DNA of 43,836 nucleotides from contig NZ_SMYZ01000040.1 in the NCBI RefSeq assembly GCF_004919685.1, positions 1-43,836 of the forward strand. Reading direction: 5' to 3'. Positions 1 to 8,723 of the stretch are shown in pieces. This DNA is from Mesorhizobium norvegicum (GTDB lineage Bacteria; Pseudomonadota; Alphaproteobacteria; Rhizobiales; Rhizobiaceae). The number at the start of each line of letters is the position of its first letter. The stretch's first letter is position 1. Below the pieces are notes generated by a model. The model did not search any database. It worked only from the letters and a program-made list of their open reading frames with translations, and was not told where the DNA came from. The position numbers and the translations under genes were made by a program.

Positions 1-513
1 GCGCCAGTTGCGCGCGGTGCCCGGCACTTTCAGCGTGCGCGGGATGAGCCCGGCAAATACCGATTTGCCCAGCCCGTCAGGCGCGCTGAGGTAGAGCACA
101 TCGCCCTTGATCTCGAAGCGTTCGGGGCCGGTGCACTTTTCGGCCAGCCGCGCCACCTCGTCGGCGGTCGGCTCGCGCTCCAGCACATAAGCGTGCAGCT
201 TCGTGTGGTCCGCGGCAACTTCCGGATAGGGATTTTCGCTCACCAACCGCTCGAACCATGAGAGATCGCGCACCATGATGCGCGAATAAAAACCCCATTT
301 CTTCTCGAAGGCTGCTTCGATCTGTTTCGTCAGCGTCGCCGCGTCGCCCTTGTCAGCCCGGAACACGGCATTGCCGCTCTGCACATAGGTGGCGACATCG
401 GAAAAGCCGAGATCCTCGAAGAACGACCGCAACTCCGCCATCTTGACGATGCGGTTGCCGCCGACATTGACGCCGGAAAACAGCGCGACAAAGATTTTTC
501 CGGCACCGCTCAT
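1..513 (-). CDS. DUF1697 family protein, C-terminus beyond the window
   Basis: The reading frame is open from the ATG at 511-513 to base 1, giving 171 codons with no stop, so the C-terminal end is missing. It begins MSGAGKIFVALFSGVNVGG and continues with a YVQSGNAVF stretch near residues 43-51; this N-terminal pattern (F/V-A-L-x-x-G-V-N-V-G-G, then Y-x-Q-S-G-N-x-V-F) is what I associate with DUF1697 (PF08002), a family of unknown biochemical role. Its ATG overlaps the TGA of ilvA by four bases (ATGA on the minus strand), so it is probably translationally coupled to ilvA. No link to isoleucine synthesis is known to me. Family call fairly sure; function unknown. Confidence 0.8.
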   Translation of the reverse strand, partial: MSGAGKIFVALFSGVNVGGNRIVKMAELRSFFEDLGFSDVATYVQSGNAVFRADKGDAATLTKQIEAAFEKKWGFYSRIMVRDLSWFERLVSENPYPEVAADHTKLHAYVLEREPTADEVARLAEKCTGPERFEIKGDVLYLSAPDGLGKSVFAGLIPRTLKVPGTARNWR

Positions 514-1766
514 ATGATGAACCCGGCCAATGTCTCGTTGTCGGTGATGTCCTGATACTGGACGCCCTCGGCCTCGAAATTCGCCTTGAGCAGATCGAAA
601 TTGCGGCGGTCCTTGGTTTCGATGCCGATCAGCACCGAACCGAAATTGCGCGCCGATTTCTTCAGATATTCGAAACGGGCGATGTCGTCGTCAGGCCCGA
701 GCATTTCGAGGAAGTCGCGCAGCGCGCCCGGCCGCTGCGGAAAGCGGATGATAAAGTATTTCTTCAGCCCCTCGAAGCGCAGCGCCCGCTCCTTGACGTC
801 CGGCAGTCGCTCGAAATCGAAATTGCCGCCCGAAACCACGGCGACGATGGTCTTGCCCCTGATCTCCTTCCTGGAGAAATCCTTGAGCGCATCGATCGCC
901 AGCGCGCCGGCCGGCTCCAGCACGACGCCTTCGACGTTGAGCATCTCGATCATGGTGGCGCAGAGCCGGTTTTCCGGGATCAGCCGCACCGTGTCGGCCG
1001 GAAAATCCTTGAGATGCCGCAACGGCTCGCGGCCGATCTCTGCCACCGCCGCGCCATCGACGAAATTGTCGACCTTGGCGAGTTTGAGCCGTTTTCCCGC
1101 AGCGAGGCTCTCGCGCAGGCTCGGCGCGCCGGCCGGCTCGCAGAAGACGAAGCGTGCTTCCCGGCCCTGATCGGCGAAATAGTGGGTGACGCCGGCGGCA
1201 AGCCCGCCACCGCCCACCGGCAGCATGATGATATCGGGCATGCGGGCGCCCGGCATCTGGTCTGATATCTCATAGGCGACGGTCGCCTGCCCCTCGATGA
1301 TGTCCTTGTGGTCGAAGGGCGGCACCATATGGGCGCCGGAGCTTTCGGTGAATTCGAAGGCGGCGCGATAGCAGTCGTCGAAAAAGTCGCCGACCAGTCT
1401 GATCTCGACGAAATCACCGCCGAACAACCTGGTCTTGTCGATCTTCTGCTGCGGCGTCGTCACCGGCATGAACACCACACCCTTCTTGCCGAAATGGCGG
1501 CAGACGAAAGCAAAGCCTTGCGCATGGTTGCCGGCGGAAGCACACACGAACAGTTCGGCCTCGTTGCCGGCCGCCAGCGTCTTGCGGAAGAAGTTGAAGG
1601 CGCCGCGGATCTTGTAGGAGCGCACCGGCGACAGGTCCTCGCGCTTGAGTAGAACCCGCGCGCCGGTCTTTTTCGACAGATAGTCGTTTTCCTGCAGCGG
1701 CGTTTCCGGGAAGATCTGGCGGATCGCGGTGGCGGCGGCAGCGACACGGGAAGAGAAACTGTTCAT
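510..1766 (-). CDS. ilvA: Threonine ammonia-lyase, biosynthetic type with one ACT-like domain (IlvA)
   Basis: PLP enzyme that deaminates L-threonine to 2-oxobutanoate, the first step of isoleucine synthesis, in the cytoplasm. The 418-residue product has the PLP lysine in SYKIRGAFNF (K52), the substrate loop SAGNHAQG (about 78-84) and the phosphate-binding glycine loop PVGGGG (about 183-188). After about residue 330 comes one ACT-like regulatory domain (FIIRFPQRPGALRDFLEML), as in the short IlvA form of about 410 residues and unlike the two-ACT form of E. coli. An upstream in-frame start would add 28 unconserved residues; I chose the ATG at 1766 because it follows a GAGGTGG ribosome-binding site and fits the family N-terminus. 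The ACT-like domain suggests allosteric control, probably by isoleucine; this is family knowledge, not visible here. Confidence 0.95.
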   Translation of the reverse strand: MNSFSSRVAAAATAIRQIFPETPLQENDYLSKKTGARVLLKREDLSPVRSYKIRGAFNFFRKTLAAGNEAELFVCASAGNHAQGFAFVCRHFGKKGVVFMPVTTPQQKIDKTRLFGGDFVEIRLVGDFFDDCYRAAFEFTESSGAHMVPPFDHKDIIEGQATVAYEISDQMPGARMPDIIMLPVGGGGLAAGVTHYFADQGREARFVFCEPAGAPSLRESLAAGKRLKLAKVDNFVDGAAVAEIGREPLRHLKDFPADTVRLIPENRLCATMIEMLNVEGVVLEPAGALAIDALKDFSRKEIRGKTIVAVVSGGNFDFERLPDVKERALRFEGLKKYFIIRFPQRPGALRDFLEMLGPDDDIARFEYLKKSARNFGSVLIGIETKDRRNFDLLKANFEAEGVQYQDITDNETLAGFII

Positions 1767-2218
1767 CGCAAAACCACCTCGCGCCGCATGTCGTCTGCGG
1801 ACCTCTATCATGTTCGGCCGCGCACCGGCTGTTTGTGGCGCGCCCGGCATTCGCGCAGCCGGCTCAGCCTATTGCATATCCGTCCTCGCGACGCCATTGT
1901 CCGGCCATTCATGCTCTCCCGTAACGGGCATTCGTAAAACCCTTGCAAACACTTGGAGGCGTTTGTTCATGCCCGCCGCATCGAGCGGCCTGAAATTCAT
2001 GTCCTTGCCGGAATCGGCGAGCTGACGGTGATGCCGCTCATTGCGCCACCACGCAGGCGTTTCTTCCGCCATTTTGGCTTTCGCGCAACAGTGCGATGGC
2101 TGTAACCGGGCGGAGATCACATTTCGACTGGACACGACTTAGTTCTGCCGCACTCTCCCTGTCCGGGAGGTGTCGCGGGGGGTAGACAGGCCTTTCGGCC
2201 GGAGTTGGAATTTCAGGC
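1767..2218. other. Intergenic region without recognised gene (452 bases)
   Basis: Lies between the divergently transcribed ilvA and the first DUF900 lipoprotein gene, so it must hold both promoters. The possible short minus-strand frame at 1869-2135 has no ribosome-binding site or recognisable composition. A small GGCC-TTTC-GGCC hairpin sits near 2189-2200 in the presumed leader of the downstream gene. I see no attenuator peptide rich in Ile/Leu/Val codons for ilvA and no repeat element. Confidence 0.6.
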
Positions 2219-3292
2219 GTGCCTTTGAAGAAGATCTTTACCGTTGTCCTAGCCTTGTTCGTCGCCGGCTGCGCCGACCAGCAAACACAAGAACTGCTGG
2301 GTAGCGCCATGGTGTCCGCTCCGGTGACGGAGATCGCGGGCAATCACAGCATCTTCATCGCCACGACGCGCAAGAAGTCCGACGATCCCAACAAGGTTTT
2401 CGACGGCGAGCGCTCGGCCACGCTGAACTACGCCCGCGTCAACGTCACCGTTCCGGGGCTCCACAAGACCGGCCAGATCGAGCGGCGCTCGCGCGGCAAG
2501 TCGGACGACCCGGCGAAATATTTCATGGCTTCCGAGGTCGTCGGCTACGATACACAGCCGAAATTCTCCAGCGCGCTCAACGCCGACATCGCGGCGCGTG
2601 GCGGCCGCGTCATGGTCTTCGTGCATGGCTACAACACCGGCTTCGACGCCGCCGTCTATCGCCTGACCCAGATCGTCCATGATTCCGGCTATCCCGGCAC
2701 GCCTGTGCTGTTTTCCTGGGCATCGGGCGCCAGGACCACCGATTATGTCTATGACAAGGAAAGCGCCAGTGCTGCCCGCGATCAGCTGGAAGTGACGCTC
2801 AGGATGCTGGAGCAGTCGGGCGCACGGCGCATCGACATCGTCGCGCATTCGCTCGGAACCTGGGTCACCATGGAAACGCTGCGCCAGATGGCCATCACCG
2901 GCGACCGCGATCTCGGCGGCAAGCTCGGCGACGTGGTGCTGGCCTCGCCCGACATCGATGTCGACGTGTTCAAGAGCCAGATGCGGCGCTATGGCAAGCC
3001 CGACAAGCCGTTCATCCTGCTGTTGTCCGACGACGATCGGGCGCTCAGGCTCTCCGGCCTGATCGCCGGTTCGCGGCCGCGCGTCGGCGACTACAAGGAT
3101 GCCGCCGATCTTGCCTCCTACGGCGTGACGGTCGTCGACCTCTCCCAGGTCAAGGGAAGCGACAGCTTCAACCATACGAAATTCGCCGACAATCCGACGC
3201 TGGTGAAGATGATCGGCCAGCGGTTGCGCGAGGATGACGGCTTTGCCAGCGACCGTGACGTGACGGATCGCATCGGCCTGCTCGGGCAATAG
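2219..3292 (+). CDS. DUF900-type alpha/beta hydrolase lipoprotein, copy 1
   Basis: A 357-residue exported lipoprotein: the N-terminus is a short basic, hydrophobic signal ending in the lipobox FVAGC (C18). The rest matches the DUF900 (PF05990) alpha/beta-hydrolase family: oxyanion-type VFVHGYNTGFD near 134-143, nucleophile elbow IVAHSLGTW with Ser211, candidate acid in LASPDIDVDVF (about 245-248) and candidate His319 in FNHTKFADNP. Substrate unknown. The start is GTG, consistent with the lipobox distance, although its ribosome-binding site is weak. It is followed after 143 bases by a paralogue in the same orientation with near-identical blocks around the nucleophile and C-terminus, so the pair arose by tandem duplication. 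As a lipid-anchored hydrolase it probably acts in the periplasm or at the envelope (inference). Confidence 0.88.
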   Translation: MPLKKIFTVVLALFVAGCADQQTQELLGSAMVSAPVTEIAGNHSIFIATTRKKSDDPNKVFDGERSATLNYARVNVTVPGLHKTGQIERRSRGKSDDPAKYFMASEVVGYDTQPKFSSALNADIAARGGRVMVFVHGYNTGFDAAVYRLTQIVHDSGYPGTPVLFSWASGARTTDYVYDKESASAARDQLEVTLRMLEQSGARRIDIVAHSLGTWVTMETLRQMAITGDRDLGGKLGDVVLASPDIDVDVFKSQMRRYGKPDKPFILLLSDDDRALRLSGLIAGSRPRVGDYKDAADLASYGVTVVDLSQVKGSDSFNHTKFADNPTLVKMIGQRLREDDGFASDRDVTDRIGLLGQ

Positions 3293-3435
3293 ATGCGGTC
3301 CCGCGGTTTTCGCCGTGCCTGTTCACCATCGCGGACGTATGGACTCACTTTGAACTGGACCGCACCGGCCTCTGGCTTTATCGGAATAGCCAATGACGTC
3401 ATGCGTTTGACGTCCCCCTTTGCGGGAGCCGGCGT

Positions 3436-4599
3436 GTGACCGTGCGTTCGAAGAGTTACCTCGTCGTTGCGTTCGCGCTCGCTGTCACCGGCTGCGCCGG
3501 CCAGAACACGCATGACCTGCTCAACAGGACAACGGTCGCGGTGCCCGCTTCCGACATCGCGGCCACGCATGAGATCTTCGTCGCCACGACACGCCAGAGG
3601 GCAACCAAGGATCCGCGACAGGTGTATGATGGCGATCGCTCGCTGACCACAAGCTTTGCCCGTGTCGACGTTACCGTTCCGAAAAGCCATCAGGTCGGCG
3701 CCATCGAGCGGGCCAAGGGATCCGCAAACAGCAATCCGGCCAAAGACTTCACCGCCAAGGACGTCACCTTCTACGAAGGCGCGCCGCAATTCGCCAAGGC
3801 GGTCGGCGCCGACATCGCCATGCGCGGCGACCGTGCGCTGGTTTTCGTGCACGGCTTCAACAATGGCTTCGATGACGGCATCTACCGGCTGACGCAGATC
3901 GCCCACGACACCAAGTATCCCGGTACGCCGGTGCTGTTCTCATGGGCTTCGAGCGGCAAGACCACGGGTTACATCTACGACAAGGAAAGCGCCAACGCGG
4001 CGCGCGACGACCTCGAAGCGACACTCAGGATGCTCGCCAAGACACGGGTCAAGAGCATCGACATCATCGCCCATTCGATGGGAACCTGGGTGACGATGGA
4101 GGCGCTGCGCCAGCTCGCCATCACCGGCGATCGCGATCTCGGCGGCAAGCTTGGCTATGTCATCCTGGCCTCGCCCGATATCGATGTCGACGTCTTCAAG
4201 AAGCAGATGATCCGTTACGGCAAGCCCGACAAGCCGTTCGCCATCCTGCTCTCGGCGGATGACCGGGCTCTCAAGCTCTCCTCCCTGATCTCGGGTGACA
4301 AGCCGCGCGTCGGCGACTATGGCAACGCGGCCGACCTCGCCAGCTATGGCGTGTCGGTGGTCGATCTTTCCCAGGCCAAGGGCGGCGACCGTCTCAACCA
4401 CGCCAAATTCGCCGACAACCCGATGTTGGTGCAACTGCTCGGCGACCGGCTGCGGGCACCGGCGGGCCTCGCCTCGGACGAACCCGACCCGACACAGCTC
4501 AACAATCTCGGCCAAGGCCTCGGCAAGGCCGTCGGCTCGGTCGCCGAGATCGTGATCACCACGCCGTTCAAGGTGTTGACCATCGCCACTGGCGGATGA
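3436..4599 (+). CDS. DUF900-type alpha/beta hydrolase lipoprotein, copy 2
   Basis: Paralogue of the upstream gene, 387 residues. It starts with GTG seven bases after GGGAG; the signal ends in the lipobox AVTGC (C20). The same hydrolase blocks are present: LVFVHGFNNGFDDGIYRL, nucleophile elbow IIAHSMGTW, LASPDIDVDVF and LNHAKFADNP. Compared with copy 1 it has about 30 extra C-terminal residues (NLGQGLGKAVGSVAEIVITT and onward) that look hydrophobic and could contact a membrane. Both copies keep the Ser and candidate Asp/His, so neither is obviously inactive. Substrate and physiological role are unknown. It may be co-transcribed with copy 1, though the 143-base gap leaves room for its own promoter. 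Confidence 0.88.
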   Translation: MTVRSKSYLVVAFALAVTGCAGQNTHDLLNRTTVAVPASDIAATHEIFVATTRQRATKDPRQVYDGDRSLTTSFARVDVTVPKSHQVGAIERAKGSANSNPAKDFTAKDVTFYEGAPQFAKAVGADIAMRGDRALVFVHGFNNGFDDGIYRLTQIAHDTKYPGTPVLFSWASSGKTTGYIYDKESANAARDDLEATLRMLAKTRVKSIDIIAHSMGTWVTMEALRQLAITGDRDLGGKLGYVILASPDIDVDVFKKQMIRYGKPDKPFAILLSADDRALKLSSLISGDKPRVGDYGNAADLASYGVSVVDLSQAKGGDRLNHAKFADNPMLVQLLGDRLRAPAGLASDEPDPTQLNNLGQGLGKAVGSVAEIVITTPFKVLTIATGG

Positions 4600-4619
4600 G
4601 CAAGCGGACGACATTGACC

Positions 4620-4764
4620 CTAGGATTGTTGAGATTCGGGTCAGGCCGAGCCGAAAGTGGTGGTTTTCGAGAACCGGAGCGGAGCGTACTTAAGTACGTG
4701 AGCACCGGAAGCGCAAAAAATCGCTACTTGCAGGCCGGCATGGCCTGAATATCAACAATCCTAG
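4620..4764. repeat. Palindromic intergenic repeat with 13-bp perfect terminal inverted repeats
   Basis: The ends are CTAGGATTGTTGA (4620-4632) and its exact reverse complement (4752-4764). Just inside, GGTCAGGCC on the left faces GGCCTGAAT on the right as an imperfect extension. The centre holds the perfect palindrome CGTACTTAAGTACG (4685-4698) flanked by CCGGAGC/GCACCGG-like arms. Size, structure and central motif resemble short non-coding repeats I have seen in rhizobial genomes (from memory). The right end supplies the TAG stop of the adenine deaminase gene at 4761-4763. No coding capacity. Confidence 0.75.
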
Positions 4765-6578
4765 ACGAACAGGTCGACTTTCTGGAACGTCGTCACGTCG
4801 ATCAGGCCGACATCGGAAATCCTGAGTTCAGGAATGACGACCAGCGCCAGCAGCGAGTGCTGCATGTAGGCGTTGTTCAGCGAACAGCCCATCTTGCGCA
4901 TCGCCTCGGTGAGTTTCTCGGCCTTGGCCGCGACGATTTCGGCCCGCTCGTCCGACATCAGGCCGGCGATCGGCATTTCGACCAGCGCCAGTTCCTTGCC
5001 CTTGGAGAACAGCACGACGCCGCCACCGACCTCGCCCAGCCGGTTCACCGCCAGCGCCATGTCCTGCTTGTTGGTGCCGACGCAGATGATGTGGTGGGCA
5101 TCATGCGCAACGCTGGACGCCAAGGCGCAGTCGCCCATGTAGCCGAAGCCGGAGACGAAGGCATTGGTGACGCCGCCCGTGCCCCGGTGGCGCTCGACCA
5201 GCGCGATCTGGCAGATGTCGTTGCGGCGATCCATGGCGACCAGTCCGTCCTCGACCGGCAGATCGGCCTCCAGTGCCCGCGTCGGCGCCTGATTCTCGAT
5301 GACGCCGATGACGCGCACCCGCACCTCGTTGGCGCCCTTGGGGGCGACGATGTCGAAGTCGCCAGCCTTGAGCTTTTTGCCGAGCTTGACGGTGTTCTTC
5401 GCCGTCCGGGGGTAATCATAGGCCGGAATGTCGATTTCGAGCTTGCCGCCCTTGGCCAGCCTGACGCCGCGTGCATAGACCTCGTCGATGGTCATTGCGG
5501 CGAGATCCGAGACGATCAGCAGGTCGGCCAGCCGCCCCGGCGCAATCGAACCGATCTCGCGCTCCAGTTTGAAATGCTGCGCGGTGTTGAGCGTCGCCAT
5601 CTGGATCGCCGTCACCGGCTTCAACCCCTGTTGGATGGCGTGGCGCACCACGCGGTCCATATGGCCTTCCTGGACCAGCGTGCCGGAATGGCTGTCGTCG
5701 GTGCACAGGATGAAGTTGCGCGGATCGATGCCGCTCTCCGTCACCGCCTTGATCTGCGAGGCGACGTCATACCAGGCCGAGCCCAGCCGCAGCATCGCCT
5801 TCATGCCCTGGCGCACACGGGCAATGGCATCCTCGGCGCGTGTGCCCTCATGATCGTCCTCGGGGCCGCCGGCGACATAGCCATGGAACGGCAGGCCGAG
5901 ATCGCGCGAGGCATAGTGGCCACCGACCGTTTTCCCCGCTTTCACGGTAGCTGCGATCTCGCCCGACATGACAGGATCATTGGCGGCGACGCCGGGGAAA
6001 TTCATCACTTCACCCAGTCCGATGATGTTTTCCCAGGTCATCGCCTCGGCGACATCGGCGACCGTCAGCTCGGCGCCGGCATGTTCCAGCCCCGGCGCAG
6101 AAGGCACGCAGGACGGCATCTGCACATGCACGTTGATGGGCATGGCGACGGCCTCGTCATGCATCAGCCGCACGCCGGGCAGACCCAGCACATTGGCAAT
6201 CTCGTGCGGGTCGATGAACATGGAGGTGGTGCCATGCGGAATGACGGCGCGGCAGAATTCGGTCACCGTCACCATGCCGCTTTCGACATGCATGTGCGCG
6301 TCGCAGAGGCCGGGCACCAGATAGCGCCCGCCGGCGTCGACCACCTTGGTGCCCTGGCCGATGGCATGGCTAGCGTTCGGCCCGCAATAGGCGAAGCGCC
6401 CACCGGCAATGGCGATGTCGGTGCCGGCGATGATCTCGCCCGAATGAACATTCACCCAGCGGCCGTTGCGCACGACCAGGTCAGCGGGCTTCCGCCCCAT
6501 GGCGACGTCGACCAGATGTGTCGCCATCTCGGTCCATGGTCTGGGTTTTGCGGGCCTTGCGGGCTTGGCTTTCGTCAT
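4761..6578 (-). CDS. ade: Adenine deaminase (amidohydrolase-type Ade)
   Basis: Converts adenine to hypoxanthine plus ammonia, a purine salvage/catabolism step in the cytoplasm. The 605-residue length is typical of the bacterial ADE family. Visible signatures are the metal-binding AHMHVESG (H95, H97), FIDPHEIANVLG (about 121-132), IIGLGEVMNFPGV, GHYASRDLG and CTDDSHSG (about residue 293), then a C-terminal region with GGVVLFSKGKELALVEMPIAG. The ATG at 6578 follows GAGGA by seven bases. The gene diverges from a secreted hydrolase across a 146-base gap. Its TAG stop lies inside the end of a palindromic repeat. It could feed purine bases towards the xanthine/hypoxanthine salvage enzyme at 16362, but the genes are not linked. 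Confidence 0.95.
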   Translation of the reverse strand: MTKAKPARPAKPRPWTEMATHLVDVAMGRKPADLVVRNGRWVNVHSGEIIAGTDIAIAGGRFAYCGPNASHAIGQGTKVVDAGGRYLVPGLCDAHMHVESGMVTVTEFCRAVIPHGTTSMFIDPHEIANVLGLPGVRLMHDEAVAMPINVHVQMPSCVPSAPGLEHAGAELTVADVAEAMTWENIIGLGEVMNFPGVAANDPVMSGEIAATVKAGKTVGGHYASRDLGLPFHGYVAGGPEDDHEGTRAEDAIARVRQGMKAMLRLGSAWYDVASQIKAVTESGIDPRNFILCTDDSHSGTLVQEGHMDRVVRHAIQQGLKPVTAIQMATLNTAQHFKLEREIGSIAPGRLADLLIVSDLAAMTIDEVYARGVRLAKGGKLEIDIPAYDYPRTAKNTVKLGKKLKAGDFDIVAPKGANEVRVRVIGVIENQAPTRALEADLPVEDGLVAMDRRNDICQIALVERHRGTGGVTNAFVSGFGYMGDCALASSVAHDAHHIICVGTNKQDMALAVNRLGEVGGGVVLFSKGKELALVEMPIAGLMSDERAEIVAAKAEKLTEAMRKMGCSLNNAYMQHSLLALVVIPELRISDVGLIDVTTFQKVDLFV

Positions 6579-6724
6579 CGGCGATTCCTCGGTTGCGGCC
6601 AGTGTCGCAAATGTAGGCGGGCGCCGCCAGAGCTGTCGGTCCGCATCGGAGGCAGGCCGAGCTTGTTGACTATTCCGACTGAAAGGCGATGCTGACCGCG
6701 GACCGAGCCATTTGAGGGAAAAAC

Positions 6725-7576
6725 ATGACCCGTTTTTGGAAAGCGTTCGCCATCGTCATCTTGTTCGCAGCGTCGAGCACTTTTGCCGCCGCCGAGGAAC
6801 GTTGGCAGACCTTGCCGGAGCCGGCGGCCATGCCCAAACCCGATCAGAGCGGATATGCGCCGGTGAACGGCATCCAGATGTACTACGCCGTTTTCGGCGC
6901 GGGCGACCCGGTGCTGCTCATCCATGGCGGCCTCGGACACGCCGACATCTGGGCCAGCCAGGTGGCCACGCTTTCCAAGACACACAAGGTGATCGTCGCC
7001 GACAGCCGTGGTCATGGCCGCTCCACCCGCACCGAGCAGCCTTACGGCTACGACTTGATGGCGTCGGACTATGTGGCGCTGCTCGACTATCTGAAGATCG
7101 ACAAGACCGCGCTTGTCGGCTGGAGCGATGGCGGCATTATCGGTATCGACATCGCGCTGCATCGTCCGGAGCGGCTGACAAGGCTCTTTGCGCAAGCCGC
7201 CAACGTAACCACCGATGGCCTCGATCCTGGCGTGATGACCAACAAGACCTTTGCCGCCTACATCGACCGCTCCGGCCGCGACTACAAGAAGATGTCTAAG
7301 ACACCGGACCAGTATGACGCCTTCGTGGCGCAGATGAGCCATATGTGGGAGAGCGAGCCGGCGTGGACCAAGGACCAGCTCGCCAAGATAACCACGCCGA
7401 CGGCGATCGTCGCCGGCGACCATGACGAGGCGATCAAGCGCGAACACACCGAATACATCGCCTCCGTCATCCCGGGCGCGAGGCTGATCATCCTGCCCAA
7501 CGCCAGCCATTTCGCCATGCTGCAAGCGCCGGACGAATATAGCCAGGCGGCGCTGGACTTCATCGACGCCAAATAG
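6725..7576 (+). CDS. Secreted alpha/beta-fold hydrolase
   Basis: A 283-residue protein with a clear signal peptide (hydrophobic IVILFAASSTFAAA, likely cleaved before EERW). The hydrolase core has the oxyanion HGGLG (68-72), nucleophile elbow VGWSDGG (Ser134), acid in VAGDHDEA (D232 or D234) and His262 in ASHFAML. The elbow G-W-S-D-G-G differs from the usual S-x-G-G. It is a paralogue of the exported hydrolase at 33136-34089: both share a KPxxSGxxPxNGxxxYYAxxGxG segment before the HGG motif. The family includes haloperoxidase-like and ester-hydrolysing enzymes, so no substrate can be named. The ATG follows GAGGGA by six bases. Confidence 0.88.
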   Translation: MTRFWKAFAIVILFAASSTFAAAEERWQTLPEPAAMPKPDQSGYAPVNGIQMYYAVFGAGDPVLLIHGGLGHADIWASQVATLSKTHKVIVADSRGHGRSTRTEQPYGYDLMASDYVALLDYLKIDKTALVGWSDGGIIGIDIALHRPERLTRLFAQAANVTTDGLDPGVMTNKTFAAYIDRSGRDYKKMSKTPDQYDAFVAQMSHMWESEPAWTKDQLAKITTPTAIVAGDHDEAIKREHTEYIASVIPGARLIILPNASHFAMLQAPDEYSQAALDFIDAK

Positions 7577-7691
7577 GGATCCTGCGCGGCAACGGGGGAT
7601 TGCGATTGTTGAACAATGGGATTCCGTTTTGCGGCGAATGTGGTTATCCTCGACGCAAGGATCTTTCTGAATCGTCATTTCGGGGAGTTCG

Positions 7692-8357
7692 ATGCATCGC
7701 CTGATGGTCGCAAGTGCCGGTTTCCTTGCCGCTCTGGCCGTGCCGGCTTTCGCAGCCGACCCGGCGGTCGACGTGCCGATGACCGCGCCCGGCTTCGACT
7801 GGACAGGTTACTATGCCGGCCTGCAGGCCGGCTATGGCTGGGGCCAATCCGAAATATCAGGGACAGAAGGCGAGCCGTTTTCAATCTCGCCCGACATTGA
7901 CGGCGGTTTCGTCGGCGGCCATGTCGCTGGCCTGTGGCAGTTCGACCAGGCGGTGCTAGGCGCCGAAGCGGACCTCAATTATTCCTCGGTCAACGGCACG
8001 GCCGAACTGGGCCCGGGGAACAATTTCGGAACCGACGTCAAGTGGTTCGGGTCGGTCAATGCCAAGGCCGGCTACGCGGTGGATCGCGTGCTGGTCTACG
8101 GCATTGGCGGCATTGCTTTCGCCGGCATCGAAACCTCGCAAGCCGCCGGGACGGCGTTCGACGGCTCACGCACGAGCGTCGGCTGGACCGTCGGGGCGGG
8201 CGTCGATTACGCGCTGACCGACAAGTTCGTCGTCGGCGCGCAGTATCGCTACTATGATTTCGGCTCCGAGCACTATGACGTGCCGGATGCCTTTGTGGAC
8301 CGGGATCAGAACGTGAAGCTGAACACGGTCGGCATCAATTTGAGCTACAAATTCTGA
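7692..8357 (+). CDS. Outer-membrane beta-barrel protein, Omp25/Omp31-like
   Basis: A 221-residue protein with a signal peptide ending AVPAFA before ADPAV, then the typical rhizobial opening FDWTGYYAGLQAGYGWG. Alternating hydrophobic/polar strands with glycine turns (FVGGHVAGLWQF, GAEADLNYSSV, VNAKAGYAVDRVLVYGIGGIAFAG, WTVGAGVDYALTDKFVVGAQYRYYDFG) and a terminal phenylalanine in LSYKF are the hallmark of an eight-stranded barrel inserted by BAM. These proteins are abundant surface components of Brucella and rhizobia that stabilise the outer membrane; no enzymatic role is implied. A GGGGAG ribosome-binding site precedes the ATG. It appears monocistronic. Confidence 0.92.
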   Translation: MHRLMVASAGFLAALAVPAFAADPAVDVPMTAPGFDWTGYYAGLQAGYGWGQSEISGTEGEPFSISPDIDGGFVGGHVAGLWQFDQAVLGAEADLNYSSVNGTAELGPGNNFGTDVKWFGSVNAKAGYAVDRVLVYGIGGIAFAGIETSQAAGTAFDGSRTSVGWTVGAGVDYALTDKFVVGAQYRYYDFGSEHYDVPDAFVDRDQNVKLNTVGINLSYKF

Positions 8358-8598
8358 ACCAGCAGCCCGTTGTTGTGACGCTGGAGGCCGGGACGGACTT
8401 CGGGTGGGAATTGGGGCGGCCGACGCTCCCAGTGGGCGGGGGGAATGGGTTGGGCCTGAGAGGCGCCGGCCTTGGCGGATCAAATCCACCACACAAGCAT
8501 CCTACCAGTACCCGCGGCGCCGATAATTCCGTGATCGCGCCAGTATCACCAAGCCGCCCGGTCTGTTTGCACGTTCGGCCAAGGCCCCAAGAACACGA

Positions 8599-8627
8599 CT
8601 TGACGGCCTGTGTCTGGCGTCTGAAAA
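8599..8627 (+). promoter_or_regulatory. Possible promoter of tRNA-Leu
   Basis: CTTGAC at 8599-8604 matches the rhizobial -35 consensus. Seventeen bases downstream lies the poor -10 candidate TGAAAA (8622-8627), about ten bases before the tRNA 5' end. The -35 match and spacing are good and the -10 is weak. Confidence 0.35.
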
Positions 8628-8637
8628 GGACTGGCCT

Positions 8638-8723
8638 GCGGACGTGGCGGAATTGGTAGACGCAAGGGACTTAAAATCCCTCGATCTCTGATCGTACGGG
8701 TTCGATTCCCGTCGTCCGCACCA
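8638..8723 (+). tRNA. tRNA-Leu (anticodon UAA)
   Basis: An 86-base class II tRNA. The acceptor stem is GCGGACG (8638-8644) with CGTCCGC (8713-8719), discriminator A8720 and an encoded CCA (8721-8723). The anticodon arm is AGGGA-CTTAAAA-TCCCT with anticodon TAA at 8672-8674, reading UUA/UUG leucine codons. A long variable arm (CGATCTCTGATCG) and the T-loop GGTTCGATTCC complete it. It stands alone, between the barrel gene and a PilZ-containing minus-strand pair. The antisense strand yields a familiar spurious reading frame. Confidence 0.98.

Noticed and set aside
1869..2135. Small minus-strand frame in the ilvA upstream region
   Set aside because: No ribosome-binding site, no recognisable composition, likely chance.
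4857..6695. 612-codon plus-strand frame opposite adenine deaminase
   Set aside because: A shadow of the ade codon pattern: His/Asp/Arg-rich composition with no recognisable domain, whereas ade has all its motifs.
8638..8723. tRNA-Leu as attachment site of an integrative element
   Set aside because: No integrase nearby and I found no second copy of the tRNA 3' end in the window; the flanking genes look like ordinary chromosome.
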